A stretch of 64,000 nt of DNA from Streptomyces sp. ASQP_92 (GCF_025399895.1 NZ_JAODUA010000001.1:744001-808000), one strand, 5' to 3'. Shown: positions 45,365 through 55,317, counted from the stretch's first letter. The notes: generated by a model not told the origin, from the sequence alone. Made by a program: numbers and translations.

Positions 45365-46120
45365 GTGCTGACCGTCGACTTCTCCCGCTTCCCGCTCGCC
45401 CCGGGCGACCGTGTGCTCGATCTGGGCTGTGGCGCGGGCCGGCACGCCTTCGAGTGCTACCGGCGCGGCGCCCAGGTCGTGGCGCTCGACCAGAACGCCG
45501 AGGACATCCGCGAGGTCGCCAAGTGGTTCGCCGCGATGAAGGAGGCCGGTGAGGCGCCCGAGGGTGCCACCGCCACCGCGATGGAGGGCGACGCGCTCAA
45601 CCTGCCCTTCCCCGACGAGTCCTTCGACGTCGTGATCATCTCCGAGGTCATGGAGCACATCCCGGACGACAAGGGCGTGCTCGCCGAGATGGTCCGCGTC
45701 CTGCGCCCCGGCGGCCGCATCGCCGTCACCGTGCCGCGCTACGGGCCCGAGAAGGTGTGCTGGGCGCTGTCCGACGCGTACCACGAGGTCGAGGGCGGCC
45801 ACATCCGCATCTACAAGGCGGACGAGCTCGTCGGCAAGATGCGCCAGGCCGGCCTCAAGCCGTACGGCACCCACCACGCGCACGCGCTGCACTCGCCGTA
45901 CTGGTGGCTCAAGTGCGCCTTCGGCGTCGACAACGACAAGGCGCTGCCGGTGCGGGCGTACCACAAGCTGCTGGTCTGGGACATCATGCGGACGCCCGGC
46001 ATCAGCACCGTCACCCGCCTCGCCGAGCGGGCCCTCAACCCGGTCGTCGGCAAGAGCTTCGTGGCGTACGCGACCAAGCCGCACCTGCCGTCGCTGCCGG
46101 AAAAGGGTGCCGCCAAGTGA
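45365..46120 (+). CDS. Class I SAM-dependent methyltransferase
   Basis: 251 residues. VLDLGCGAGRHAFECYRRGA is a textbook motif I; ALDQNAEDIREV, GDALNLPFPDESFDVVIISEVMEHI and VLRPGGRIAVTVPRYGPE continue the UbiE/Methyltransf_11 pattern. The C-terminal half, with WWLKCAFGVDN, is family specific. It lies in an operon after the glycosyltransferase and overlaps the toroid gene by GTGA. The acceptor is likely a lipid-linked or polyprenyl-type compound made by its neighbours, by context only. GTG 45365 is 157 bp after the glycosyltransferase. Confidence 0.87.
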   Translation: MLTVDFSRFPLAPGDRVLDLGCGAGRHAFECYRRGAQVVALDQNAEDIREVAKWFAAMKEAGEAPEGATATAMEGDALNLPFPDESFDVVIISEVMEHIPDDKGVLAEMVRVLRPGGRIAVTVPRYGPEKVCWALSDAYHEVEGGHIRIYKADELVGKMRQAGLKPYGTHHAHALHSPYWWLKCAFGVDNDKALPVRAYHKLLVWDIMRTPGISTVTRLAERALNPVVGKSFVAYATKPHLPSLPEKGAAK

Positions 46121-47193
46121 CCTCTCCGGAGCGCACCGAACACCTCGTCCTGCCCGGGGTGCTCACCGCGGAACAGGCCGGGCAGACCGTCTCGGCCCTG
46201 CTCGCCGCGCAGCGCGCGGACGGCGCGATCCCGTGGTTCCGCGGGCACCACCTCGATCCCTGGGACCACACCGAGGCGGCGATGGCGCTGGACGCCGCGG
46301 GCGAACACGCCGCCGCCGAGCGCGCCTACGAGTGGCTCGCCCGGCACCAGAACACGGACGGATCCTGGTACGCGGCCTACCACGACGGCGAACACGACCA
46401 CGTCACCGACCGCTGCCGGGAGTCCAACTTCGTCGCCTACGTAGCGGTCGGCGTCTGGCACCACTACCTCGCCACCGGCGACGACACGTTCCTCGACCGG
46501 ATGTGGCCCACGGTCTTCGCGGCCGTGGAGTGGGTCCTCGCCCTCCAGCAGGGCGGCGGCCAGATCGGCTGGAAGCGCGAGGAGGACGGCACCCCCGTCA
46601 CCGACGCGCTGCTCACCGGCAGCTCCTCCGTCCACCACGCCCTGCGCTGCGCGCTCGCCATCGCCGAGCAGCGTGAAGAGCCGCAGCCCGACTGGGAGTT
46701 GGCGGCCGGTGCCCTCGCCCACGCCATCCAGCACCACCCCGAGCGCTTCCTCGACAAGTCGCACTACTCGATGGACTGGTACTACCCGGTCCTCGGCGGC
46801 GCCGTCACCGGCGCGGCCGCCACGGCCCGCGTCAAGTCCCGCTGGGACGACTTCGTGGTGCCCGGTCTCGGGGTGCGCTGTGTGCTGCCCAACCCGTGGG
46901 TCACCGGCGGCGAGAGCTGCGAGCTGGCCCTCGCGCTCTGGGCGACGGGCGAGTCCGACCGGGCCTTGGAGATCCTCCAGTCCATCCAGCACCTGCGCGA
47001 CCCCGCGACCGGCATGTACTGGACGGGCTACGTCTTCGAGGGCAACCGGGCGGTGTGGCCGGAGGAGCTCACGACGTGGACGGCGGGCTCCCTGCTGCTC
47101 GCGGTGGCGGCGCTCGGCGGCGACGAGGCGACCGGCGCCGTCTTCGGCGGGGAACGGCTGCCCCGGGGCCTGGCGCCCTACTGCTGCGGCTGA
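46117..47193 (+). CDS. Cytoplasmic alpha/alpha-toroid (prenyltransferase/squalene-cyclase-like) protein
   Basis: 358 residues, GTG start within the methyltransferase stop (GTGA). Helical-pair repeats with the (alpha6/alpha6) barrel look: RADGAIPWFRGHHLDPWDHTEAAMAL, HQNTDGSWYAAYHDG, TGMYWTGYVFEG, and a conserved ESNFVAYVAVGVWHH and WTAGSLLLAVAAL. No signal peptide and no terpene-cyclase DxDD motif is visible, so it is unlikely to be a classical cyclase; glycosidase-like toroids are an alternative. It is conserved with the GT4 and methyltransferase genes as a unit, by operon structure. Confidence 0.75.
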   Translation: MTSPERTEHLVLPGVLTAEQAGQTVSALLAAQRADGAIPWFRGHHLDPWDHTEAAMALDAAGEHAAAERAYEWLARHQNTDGSWYAAYHDGEHDHVTDRCRESNFVAYVAVGVWHHYLATGDDTFLDRMWPTVFAAVEWVLALQQGGGQIGWKREEDGTPVTDALLTGSSSVHHALRCALAIAEQREEPQPDWELAAGALAHAIQHHPERFLDKSHYSMDWYYPVLGGAVTGAAATARVKSRWDDFVVPGLGVRCVLPNPWVTGGESCELALALWATGESDRALEILQSIQHLRDPATGMYWTGYVFEGNRAVWPEELTTWTAGSLLLAVAALGGDEATGAVFGGERLPRGLAPYCCG

Positions 47194-47287
47194 GGCGCGC
47201 CCGCCCGTACGGAGTCGCCCGGGTGGCGCAGTGCGGCGGGCCGGGTGAGGCTGCCGGGGAGGCCGACACATCCCCCCGGAGGTCATC

Positions 47288-47857
47288 GTGGCCAGTTCGT
47301 TCCCCATCCGCCGCATAGTCGTGGCGGTCGTCCTTTCCTGCGCCGTCCTGGTGTCGACGACCGCCTGCGGAGGAGAGACCAGGTCCACCCAGAGCGCCGC
47401 CCTCACGGCGGCGGAGAGCAGCCCGTCGCCGACCGCCTCGGCGGAGCGGCAGAAGCTCGCCAAGACCCGCTTCGTCGCCAACGCGGGACTCGCGGCCGGC
47501 GCCGCCTACCAGTGGATCGTCAAGCCGTACAAGGCGGGCAAGTTCAAGAAGGGCGCCAAGGGCCGTACCTTCGCCCTCGTCAAGGCGGGCCTGGCCGGCG
47601 CGTTCACGTACAACCGCCTGAAGGCCGCGTCCGAGAACGCCAAGGGCGACCCGCTGCTCTCCAAGGCCGTCGCCCCGCTCAGCTCCGGCATCGACTCGCT
47701 CAAGGGCCTGGGCAGCAAGCTGCGCAAGGGTGAGGCGGGCGACGCCGACGTCGGCATGTTCGAGAAGATGATCAACGGCGTCAAGGACGCGGGTCAGAAG
47801 GCGGGTGCGCCGGTCAAGGACCAGGTGCCCTCGGCCGGTCAGCTCAGCGGCGGCTGA
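47288..47857 (+). CDS. Small exported lipoprotein-like protein, unrecognised
   Basis: 189 residues, GTG with GGAGG five bases upstream. A basic N-terminus and hydrophobic core (RIVVAVVLSCAVLVSTTAC) end in an imperfect lipobox (TTAC, Cys 27), followed by a Ser/Thr-rich linker. The remainder is Lys/Ala/Gly-rich with weakly hydrophobic helices (FVANAGLAAGAAYQWIVKPY) and an amphipathic C-terminal half. I do not recognise the family. Separate transcription unit between the toroid gene and the convergent oxidoreductase. Confidence 0.65.
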   Translation: MASSFPIRRIVVAVVLSCAVLVSTTACGGETRSTQSAALTAAESSPSPTASAERQKLAKTRFVANAGLAAGAAYQWIVKPYKAGKFKKGAKGRTFALVKAGLAGAFTYNRLKAASENAKGDPLLSKAVAPLSSGIDSLKGLGSKLRKGEAGDADVGMFEKMINGVKDAGQKAGAPVKDQVPSAGQLSGG

Positions 47858-47860
47858 CCG

Positions 47861-48871
47861 CTAGGAGTTGAGGTCCGCGAGCGTGCGCAGCGTCGCGGGG
47901 TCCGGTGAGGTGACCAAAAGGTCCGTCACCGGGCCCTCGCGCCACAACTCCAGGCGTTCCGCGATGCGTTGACGCGGGCCCACCAGGGAGATCTCGTCGG
48001 CGAAGGCGTCCGGCACGGCCAGCACGGCCTCCTCGCGCCGACCCGCCAGGAACAGCTCCTGGATGCGGTGGGCCGCGTCCTCGTACCCCATGCGGGCCAT
48101 CAGCTCGGCGTGGAAGTTGCGGGCGGCGTGGCCCATGCCGCCGATGTAGAAGCCCAGCATCGCCTTCACCGGCAGCAGGCCCTCGGCGACGTCGTCGCAC
48201 ACCTGGGCCCGCACCATCGGGGCCACCAGGAAGCCCTCGCGCAGCTCCGTGAGCGAGGCCTCGTACACGTCGGTGCGGGTGGGCGACCAGTACAGCGGCA
48301 GCCAGCCGTCCGCGATGCGGGTCGTCTGCGCGATGTTCCTGGGGCCCTCGGCGCCCAGGAGTACGGGCAGGTCGGGGCGGAGGGGGTGGGTGATGGCCTT
48401 GAGGGGCTTGCCCAGACCGGTGCCGTCCGGGCCGCCGTAGGGGTGCGCGTAGAAGCGCCCGTCGAGCTCCACGGGGCCCTCGCGGCGCAGTACTTGGCGG
48501 ATCACGTCGACGTACTCGCGGGTCGCGGTGAGCGGGCTCGACGGGAAGGGCCGGCCGTACCAGCCCTCGACGACCTGGGGGCCCGAGAGCCCGAGGCCCA
48601 GCATCATCCGGCCGCCCGAGAGGTGGTCGAGGGTGAGGGCGTGCATGGCCGTGGCGGTGGGGGTGCGCGCGGCCATCTGCGCGACCGCGGTGCCCAGCCG
48701 GATCGTCGAGGTGTGGGCGGCGATCCAGGTCAGCGGCGTGAAGGCGTCCGATCCCCAGGCCTCGGCCGTCCACACCGAGTGGTAGCCGAACTCCTCGGCG
48801 GCGCGGGCCAGTTCGAGATGGGCGGGGTTCGGGCCCCGCCCCCAGTAGCCGAGTGCGAGTCCCAGGCGCAT
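47861..48871 (-). CDS. LLM-class F420-dependent oxidoreductase
   Basis: 336 residues. Luciferase-like TIM barrel: MRLGLALGYWGRGPNPAHLE, AAEEFGYHSVWTAEAWGSDAF, LGTAVAQMAARTPTATAMHA, RMMLGLGLSGPQVVEGWYG. The early D-AF/ EAWGSDAF and TRIADGWLPLYW segments are typical of F420-type members. Such enzymes occur in KstR regulons of mycobacteria (for example Rv3520c). A perfect CTGACG-AAC-CGTCAG box sits 22 bp upstream of the start. ATG 48871 with GGAGGGG nine bases before. Confidence 0.87.
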   Translation of the reverse strand: MRLGLALGYWGRGPNPAHLELARAAEEFGYHSVWTAEAWGSDAFTPLTWIAAHTSTIRLGTAVAQMAARTPTATAMHALTLDHLSGGRMMLGLGLSGPQVVEGWYGRPFPSSPLTATREYVDVIRQVLRREGPVELDGRFYAHPYGGPDGTGLGKPLKAITHPLRPDLPVLLGAEGPRNIAQTTRIADGWLPLYWSPTRTDVYEASLTELREGFLVAPMVRAQVCDDVAEGLLPVKAMLGFYIGGMGHAARNFHAELMARMGYEDAAHRIQELFLAGRREEAVLAVPDAFADEISLVGPRQRIAERLELWREGPVTDLLVTSPDPATLRTLADLNS

Positions 48872-48892
48872 GTGCCGTCCCCTCCAACAGAT

Positions 48893-48907
48893 CTGACGAA
48901 CCGTCAG
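48893..48907. promoter_or_regulatory. CTGACG-type palindrome at the LLM gene
   Basis: CTGACGAACCGTCAG, a perfect 6-bp inverted repeat with a 3-base spacer, 22 bp upstream of the LLM-class oxidoreductase start, likely overlapping its promoter. Confidence 0.7.
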
Positions 48908-48970
48908 GGGACTGTAGGGCAACGGCCCCCCGCCCGGAAGGGCGAGGGGCCGTCGTGACGCCCGGGGGGA

Positions 48971-49822
48971 TCAGCCGCGCTGGATCCCGGTGGTGTCCTG
49001 GAGGACACCGCGCCGGCCGTCCTGCGTCTGCGCCACCAGGCCGGGGCCGCGCTGGTCGACGGCCAGGTACCAGGTGCCGGGGGCGAGTTCGGCGATCGGG
49101 GTGGGCGAGCCGTCCTCCGCGTACAGCGGACGGGCCACGGGGACCGCGAACCAGAACGGGGCGAAGTCGCCGGCCGGGGCCGCGCCGGCCTGCGCCTGGC
49201 TGTCCTGGTGCGCGTCGGCCGCCGGGGCCTGCGCGCCGAACGGCTGGGCCTGGGCCGCCGGCTGACCGCCGAGGCTCGGGTCGCCGGGGTGGGCGCCGTA
49301 GGGCTGCTGGGCGGCGGCGGGGTAGCCGTAGCCGCCGGCCGGCTGGGCCGCGCCCGGGTAGCCGTAGGGCTGCGGGGCGGCCGGGCTCGGGGTGCCCATC
49401 AGCGGCGCCTTCAACGCGCCGACCAGCGGCGAGGCGACGGCGGCCGCGGCCAGCACCAGCGTGGCGATGAGGCCGAGGATCATGCCGGCGCCGGAGCCGT
49501 GCGCGTCGATGATCGTCCAGAACGCGGTCCACGCGGCGAAGATCGTGAACGCGACGCCGAACTGGGTGAGGTCGAGGCCCGCGACCTTCTTGGGCTGCGG
49601 CAGCGAACGGCCGACGACGACCAGCACCGCACCGATGATGCCGGCCAGGAACATGCTCATCAGGAGCGAGAGCGAGTCCCAGGCGTTCGGCTCGTCGGCG
49701 CGCGGGCAGAACTGGCCGGCGCAGCTCGGAGCGGACGTGAGACTCAGGAACGAGGCGATGAACAGCACCACCGCTGCGCCGATCACCACGCCGTCGCCTC
49801 GTGTGAGGGAGCGGATGTTCAC
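48971..49822 (-). CDS. DUF5336 membrane protein with GYP-rich tail
   Basis: 283 residues. Four membrane helices in the first 140 residues (DGVVIGAAVVLFIASFLSL, LLMSMFLAGIIGAVLVVVG, LTQFGVAFTIFAAWTAFWTI, GLIATLVLAAAAVASPLVG) match DUF5336. Then a Pro/Gln/Tyr/Gly-rich segment with several YGYP or PYG motifs, and a C-terminal beta-rich domain of ~70 residues (FWFAVPVARPLYAEDGSP, PGTWYLAVDQRGPGLVAQT). Family of unknown function in actinobacteria. ATG start after AAAAGAGGACTTTT-type AT-rich sequence. Confidence 0.82.
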   Translation of the reverse strand: MNIRSLTRGDGVVIGAAVVLFIASFLSLTSAPSCAGQFCPRADEPNAWDSLSLLMSMFLAGIIGAVLVVVGRSLPQPKKVAGLDLTQFGVAFTIFAAWTAFWTIIDAHGSGAGMILGLIATLVLAAAAVASPLVGALKAPLMGTPSPAAPQPYGYPGAAQPAGGYGYPAAAQQPYGAHPGDPSLGGQPAAQAQPFGAQAPAADAHQDSQAQAGAAPAGDFAPFWFAVPVARPLYAEDGSPTPIAELAPGTWYLAVDQRGPGLVAQTQDGRRGVLQDTTGIQRG

Positions 49823-49966
49823 GTAAAAGTCCTCTTTTATGTCGTCTCGTCGGGGCGGTCATCGCTGCCGCCGGTGTACGTGCACACGGCGTGAAGCTCT
49901 AGGTGGTTCCCCCTGTGCGGAAGAATCTATCGTCTGCGGCTGTGGGCCGTACGGCGGGTCGGGAGC

Positions 49967-50938
49967 CTACCCGCCCAGGAACGCCGTAATGCCGTCGGCG
50001 ATGCCCCGGGCCGCCTTCTGATGCCAGTCCGCGCTCTTGAGAAGTGCCGAGTCCCGGGAATCCCGCATGTTGCCGCACTCGATGAACACCTTCGGAACGG
50101 TCGACAGGTTGAGGCCGCCGAGGTCGCTGCGGGTGTCCAGAGCGGTTCCCTCGCCCACGTAGTTGGACGCGTTCATGCCCGTATCCAGGACGAACTTCCC
50201 CGCGATCCGCACACCGAGTTCACGCGAAGGCCCCACGATGGGGGCGGTGTCGGCCGAGCCGCCCTTCACCTTGGCGGGCAGGATGACATGGAATCCGCGC
50301 TGGCCCTCGGCCGCGCCGTCCGCGTGCACCGATACGACGGCATCGGCCTTCGCCTGATTTCCGATGCGCGCCCGCTCGTCCACGCACGGCCCGAATGTCC
50401 GCTCGCCGTCGTGGGTGAGGACGACCTTCGCGCCCTGCTTTTCGAGGATCGCCCGGATCCGGTGCGACACATCGAGCGTGAACTCGGCTTCCGTATAACC
50501 GTCGTTGGTCTCGGTGCCGGTGGTGTCGCATTCCTTCTTGTTCGTTCCGATGTCCACCGGCTCATTGATCTCCGACGTATGCCGGAAATTATTCGGATTG
50601 TGACCCGGGTCGATGACGACGGTCTTTCCGGCGAGCGATCCGGCGCCCGATCCGCCCGCGGGCGGGGCCGACGGCGAGGGGGAGCCGGGGGTGGCCGGGC
50701 GGGGGGTGCCCGACACCGTCATGGTCGCGGTGCCGGTCCCCAAGGGCGCGGGCCGCCGGCCGCCGCTCGGCAGCGCGCTCGGCGGCTTGTCGTCCTGCGC
50801 GCCGGGGCCGCCCGCGGCCTGCCAGACGAGCCAGCCCGCGAGGACGGCCGGCGCGAGCGCGGCAAGGGTGACGAGGGCCCGCCCGCGCACACGGCGCGAC
50901 CGGCTGTCCGGGTTCGATGACTCGCTGTCGTACGACAC
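49967..50938 (-). CDS. N-acetylmuramoyl-L-alanine amidase (Amidase_3), membrane-anchored
   Basis: 323 residues. A basic start and one membrane helix (ALVTLAALAPAVLAGWLVWQA) are followed by a Pro/Ser/Thr-rich linker and the amidase domain from about residue 105: VVIDPGHNPNN (first zinc His), a conserved Glu in YTEAEFTLD, VVSVHADGA (second His) and VFIECGNMRD (catalytic Glu). It cleaves the amide between muramic acid and the stem peptide outside the cell. The insert NKKECDTTGTET between the first ligands is typical of Streptomyces members. It reads with codons slightly less GC-biased than neighbours. Confidence 0.9.
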   Translation of the reverse strand: MSYDSESSNPDSRSRRVRGRALVTLAALAPAVLAGWLVWQAAGGPGAQDDKPPSALPSGGRRPAPLGTGTATMTVSGTPRPATPGSPSPSAPPAGGSGAGSLAGKTVVIDPGHNPNNFRHTSEINEPVDIGTNKKECDTTGTETNDGYTEAEFTLDVSHRIRAILEKQGAKVVLTHDGERTFGPCVDERARIGNQAKADAVVSVHADGAAEGQRGFHVILPAKVKGGSADTAPIVGPSRELGVRIAGKFVLDTGMNASNYVGEGTALDTRSDLGGLNLSTVPKVFIECGNMRDSRDSALLKSADWHQKAARGIADGITAFLGG

Positions 50939-50995
50939 GAAGGTGATGCTAACCGCGCGGCCCCGCCCGGCCCGGGCGCTGCGCGCCCCGACGTG

Positions 50996-51787
<792 letters not shown>

Positions 51788-51829
51788 CTCTTGCGCCGTT
51801 CCGGGACCGGCGACGGGGTGAGGGCGTCC

Positions 51830-53992
51830 ATGGGCATCGCGATCACGCAAGAACAGCGGGAGCTGGCCGAGGCGGTGCGCGGCTGGCTGGCGCGGGCCGT
51901 GCCCGTCGAGCAGACGCGCAAGCTCCTGGATGCGCCCGAGGCCGCCGCCGCCCGCCCGCCGTTCTGGGACGGGCTCGCCGAACAGGGGCTGCTCGGTATC
52001 CACCTCGGCGGGGAGTTCGGCGGGGGAGGACTGCCCGAACTCGCCGTCGTCCTGGAGGAGGCTGGACGCGGTCTGCTGCCGGGGCCCTATCTGCCCGGCG
52101 TGCTCGCCGCCGAGCTGCTGCGCCGCGCCACCGGCCACGATCCCCTGGTCGCGGACATCGCCGAGGGGCGCCGGACCGCGGCCGTGGCGCTCGGCGCCGG
52201 GACGCTCACCGCCGTCGAGGGCGCGGGCGGCTGGCTGCTGGACGGCGCCGCGCCTCCCGTACTGGCCGCCGGGCAGGCCGAGTTGGTGGTCCTCGCGGCA
52301 AAGGCGCACCACCGCACGCTCTGGTTCGCGGTGGACGCCGAAACGCTCCGCGTACGCCCGCACCGCGGCACCGACCCGACCCGCCCCACCGCCGAGGTGC
52401 GCGCCGAGGGCGTCGTCGTCCCCCAGGACCGGGTCCTGGACGTGGACTCCGCCCTGGTCCACGACCTCGCGGCCCTGGTCCTGGCCGCCGAATCCTGCGG
52501 CACGGCGGCCCGCACCCTGGAGATCGCCACCGAACACGCCAAGGTCCGCGAGCAGTTCGGGCACCCCATCGGCCGGTTCCAGGCGATCAAACACCTCTGC
52601 GCCGACATGCTCGTACGCCTCGAAGGGGCCCGCGCCCTGGTGTGGGACGCGGCCCGCGCCATGGACGAGCCCGCCGGAGTGCGCGGCCTGGTCGCCTCGC
52701 TCGCCGCGGCCACCGCCGTGGACGCCGCCTGCTCCTGCGCCAAGGACGCCATCCAGATCCTCGGCGGCATCGGCTTCACCTGGGAGCACGATGCCCACCT
52801 GTATCTGCGCCGCGCCCTGGTCGCCCGCCAGCTCCTCGGCGCCGGGGACACCCACCGGCTGCGGGCCGTACGCCTGGCGGGCGATGGCGCCCGCCGCGAG
52901 CTGCGCATGGAGCTGCCGCCCGGGGCCGAGACCTTCCGTGCCCCCGCCCGCGCGGCGATCGAGGCGGCGCGCGGCCTCGATCCGGGCGCGGCCCGCCGGG
53001 CCCTGGCCCCCACCGGTTACGCTGCCCCGCACCTTCCCGCCCCGTACGGCCTGGGGGCGGGCCCGGTCCAACAGCTCGTGATCCAGGAGGAGTTGAGGCG
53101 CGCGGGAGTCAAGCTTGCCGACCTCGGGATCGCGACCTGGGTGGTGCCCTCGCTCATCGCCCACGGCACAGCAGCCCAGCAGGACCGCTTCCTCGGCCCC
53201 ACCCTCCGCGGCGAACTCCTGTGGTGCCAGCTCTTCTCCGAGCCGGGCGCCGGCTCCGATCTCGCCTCGCTGCGCACCCGGGCCGAACGCACCCCCGACG
53301 GGGGCTGGCGCGTCACCGGCCAGAAGGTGTGGACGAGCGCCGCCCAGTGGGCCGACTACGGAATCCTGCTGGCCCGCACCGACCCGGCCGCCCCCAAGCA
53401 CCAGGGGCTCAGCTACTTCCTCGTCGACATGAAGCGGACCGAGGGCATCGACATCCGCCCCCTGAAGGAGATCACCGGGGACTCCCTGTTCAACGAGGTC
53501 TACTTCGACGGCGCGCTGCTGCCCCCGGACGCCGTCGTCGGGGAGATCGGCGGCGGCTGGCCGGTCGCCCGCACCACCCTGGGCAACGAACGCGTCCACA
53601 TGGCCGATCAGGTCGCCTTCGACACCGGGCTCGAAGCGCTGATCGCCCGCGCCGGGGAACTCGACGGGGCGTACCGGGCGCGGATCGGCGCGCTGGCCGC
53701 CGAGGCGCACGCGCTGGCCTGCATCGGGCTGCGTACCACCATGCAGCAGGTGTCGGGCCTGGAGCCCGGTGCGGGGGCCAGCGTCCGCAAGCTCGTCCAG
53801 ACCCCGCACCAGCAGAAGGTCGCCGAGCTCGCCCTGGAACTGCTCGGCCCCCAGGGCGCGGCCGCCGAGGGGGCCGCCGAGCGCGCGGTGCACGGCTTCC
53901 TCATGTCGCGCTGCCTGACCATCGCGGGCGGCACCACCCAGGTCCAGCTCAACGTCGTCGCCGAGCGCATCCTCGGCCTGCCTAGAGACTGA
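51830..53992 (+). CDS. Single-chain tandem acyl-CoA dehydrogenase (FadE34/ChsE3-like)
   Basis: 720 residues: two acyl-CoA dehydrogenase domains in one chain. Domain 1 (1-~350): QRELAEAVRGWLAR, LHLGGEFGGGGLPELAVVLEE-type start, REQFGHPIGRFQAIKHLCADM and IQILGGIGFTWEHDAHLYLRRA. Domain 2 (~375-720): LWCQLFSEPGAGSDLASLRT, GWRVTGQKVWTSAAQWADYG, MADQVAFDTG, QKVAELALELLGP and TIAGGTTQVQLNVVAERILG. Steroid-degrading actinobacteria use alpha2beta2 ACADs for bulky side chains; mycobacterial FadE34 is a ~710-residue fused form. GAGGG precedes ATG 51830. A KstR-like box is 43 bp upstream and the SCP-x thiolase follows 14 bp downstream. Confidence 0.9.
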   Translation: MGIAITQEQRELAEAVRGWLARAVPVEQTRKLLDAPEAAAARPPFWDGLAEQGLLGIHLGGEFGGGGLPELAVVLEEAGRGLLPGPYLPGVLAAELLRRATGHDPLVADIAEGRRTAAVALGAGTLTAVEGAGGWLLDGAAPPVLAAGQAELVVLAAKAHHRTLWFAVDAETLRVRPHRGTDPTRPTAEVRAEGVVVPQDRVLDVDSALVHDLAALVLAAESCGTAARTLEIATEHAKVREQFGHPIGRFQAIKHLCADMLVRLEGARALVWDAARAMDEPAGVRGLVASLAAATAVDAACSCAKDAIQILGGIGFTWEHDAHLYLRRALVARQLLGAGDTHRLRAVRLAGDGARRELRMELPPGAETFRAPARAAIEAARGLDPGAARRALAPTGYAAPHLPAPYGLGAGPVQQLVIQEELRRAGVKLADLGIATWVVPSLIAHGTAAQQDRFLGPTLRGELLWCQLFSEPGAGSDLASLRTRAERTPDGGWRVTGQKVWTSAAQWADYGILLARTDPAAPKHQGLSYFLVDMKRTEGIDIRPLKEITGDSLFNEVYFDGALLPPDAVVGEIGGGWPVARTTLGNERVHMADQVAFDTGLEALIARAGELDGAYRARIGALAAEAHALACIGLRTTMQQVSGLEPGAGASVRKLVQTPHQQKVAELALELLGPQGAAAEGAAERAVHGFLMSRCLTIAGGTTQVQLNVVAERILGLPRD

Positions 53993-54006
53993 AGGGTTGT
54001 CGTGCC

Positions 54007-55194
54007 GTGAAGAGTTACATCGTCGGTGTGGGCATGACCAGGTTCGAGAAGCCGGAGTCCCGCGACTGGCAGTACTGGGACATGGCGAAGGAGGCCGGGA
54101 GCGCGGCGCTGGCCGACGCGGGGCTCGACTACGGCCTGGTCGAACAGGTCCCGGTCGGCTACTGCTTCCAGGCCTCGACGGCCGGACAGCGAGCCGTCTA
54201 CGAACTGGGGTTGACGGGGGTGCCCGTCTACAACGTCAACAACAACTGCGCGACCGGCGCGAGCGCGCTGATGCTGGCACGGCAGTTCGTGGAGGGCGGC
54301 GCCTGCGACTGCGTCCTCGCGCTCGGCTTCGAGAAGATGAAGCGGGGCGCGCTGGGCGGGGGCTCGGACGGCGGCGACTTCGCGAGTTCGCCCGTGGCCC
54401 GCCACTACGGCGTCATGGCGGCGCGCCACGGCTTCGAGATGACCCCGCCCACCGCGCAGATCTTCGGCAACGCGGCGCGCGAGCACATGGAGCGGTACGG
54501 GACGACCGCGGCGCAGCTCGCCGCGGTGGGCGCCAAGAACCACCGGCACTCGGTGAACAACCCCAACGCCCAGTTCCAGCAGCCCTATTCGGTGGAGGAG
54601 ATCCTGGCGGCCAAGACCATCCACCGGCCGCTGACCAAGCTCCAGTGCTCACCGACGTCGGACGGTTCGGCCGCGGCGGTCGTCGTCTCGGAGCGGTTCG
54701 TGGAGCGGCACGGTCTGGGCGACAGGGCGATCGAGATCGCGGGCCAGGCGATGACCACCGACACCGAGGAGTCGTTCGCCTCGGGCAGTTGCATCGACGC
54801 GGTGGGCGCGCCGATGTCCCGCGAAGCCGGCCGCCAGGCGTTCGCCCGCGCGGGCCTGGGCATCGAGGACGTCGACGTGATCGAGCTGCACGACTGCTTC
54901 TCGATCAACGAGCTGCTCACGTATGAGGCGTTGGGGATGTGCGGGCCGGGGGAGTCCGGGAAGCTCATCGAATCCGGCGCGACGACGTACGGCGGGCGCT
55001 GGGTGGTCAACCCGTCCGGCGGCCTGATCTCCAAGGGGCATCCGCTCGGGGCGACGGGGCTCGCGCAGGCGGCGGAGCTCGTGTGGCAGTTGCGGGGGGA
55101 GGCGGGGGGCCGACAGGTCGAGGGGGCGCGGGTCGGGCTCGCGCACAACATCGGGCTGGGTGGGGCGGCGGTGGTGACGGTGCTGCGCCGGTAG
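54007..55194 (+). CDS. SCP-x-type thiolase / lipid-transfer protein (Ltp-like)
   Basis: 395 residues, GTG/ATG region start at 54007 (ATG ... MKSYIVGVGMTRF). The N-terminal VGVGMTRFEKPESRDW, nucleophile region YNVNNNCATGASALMLA (C81), DCFSINELLTYEALGM, GGLISKGHPLGATGL with the catalytic His, and HNIGLGGAAVVTVLRR match the thiolase domain of SCP-x/Ltp proteins. In steroid degraders members act as thiolases or retro-aldolases on steroid or branched-chain acyl-CoAs. It is co-transcribed with the tandem ACAD, giving consecutive oxidation and cleavage steps. Confidence 0.9.
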   Translation: MKSYIVGVGMTRFEKPESRDWQYWDMAKEAGSAALADAGLDYGLVEQVPVGYCFQASTAGQRAVYELGLTGVPVYNVNNNCATGASALMLARQFVEGGACDCVLALGFEKMKRGALGGGSDGGDFASSPVARHYGVMAARHGFEMTPPTAQIFGNAAREHMERYGTTAAQLAAVGAKNHRHSVNNPNAQFQQPYSVEEILAAKTIHRPLTKLQCSPTSDGSAAAVVVSERFVERHGLGDRAIEIAGQAMTTDTEESFASGSCIDAVGAPMSREAGRQAFARAGLGIEDVDVIELHDCFSINELLTYEALGMCGPGESGKLIESGATTYGGRWVVNPSGGLISKGHPLGATGLAQAAELVWQLRGEAGGRQVEGARVGLAHNIGLGGAAVVTVLRR

Positions 55195-55264
55195 TCCTCC
55201 CCACCCCGCCCCTTCCCGAGACCCTCCGGGGGATGTGGTTCGGCCGCGGACCGTGCTCGCTTCT

Positions 55265-55285
55265 CGCGCAGTTCCCCGCGCCCCT
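55265..55285. repeat. Single GCGCAGTTCC repeat core
   Basis: One further copy of the core, preceded by the usual CGCGGACCGTGCTCGCTTCT flank, 71 bp after the SCP-x thiolase stop. Confidence 0.92.
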
Positions 55286-55317
55286 GGCTACTCGGTGCGG
55301 GCCGGCGCAGGCATACC

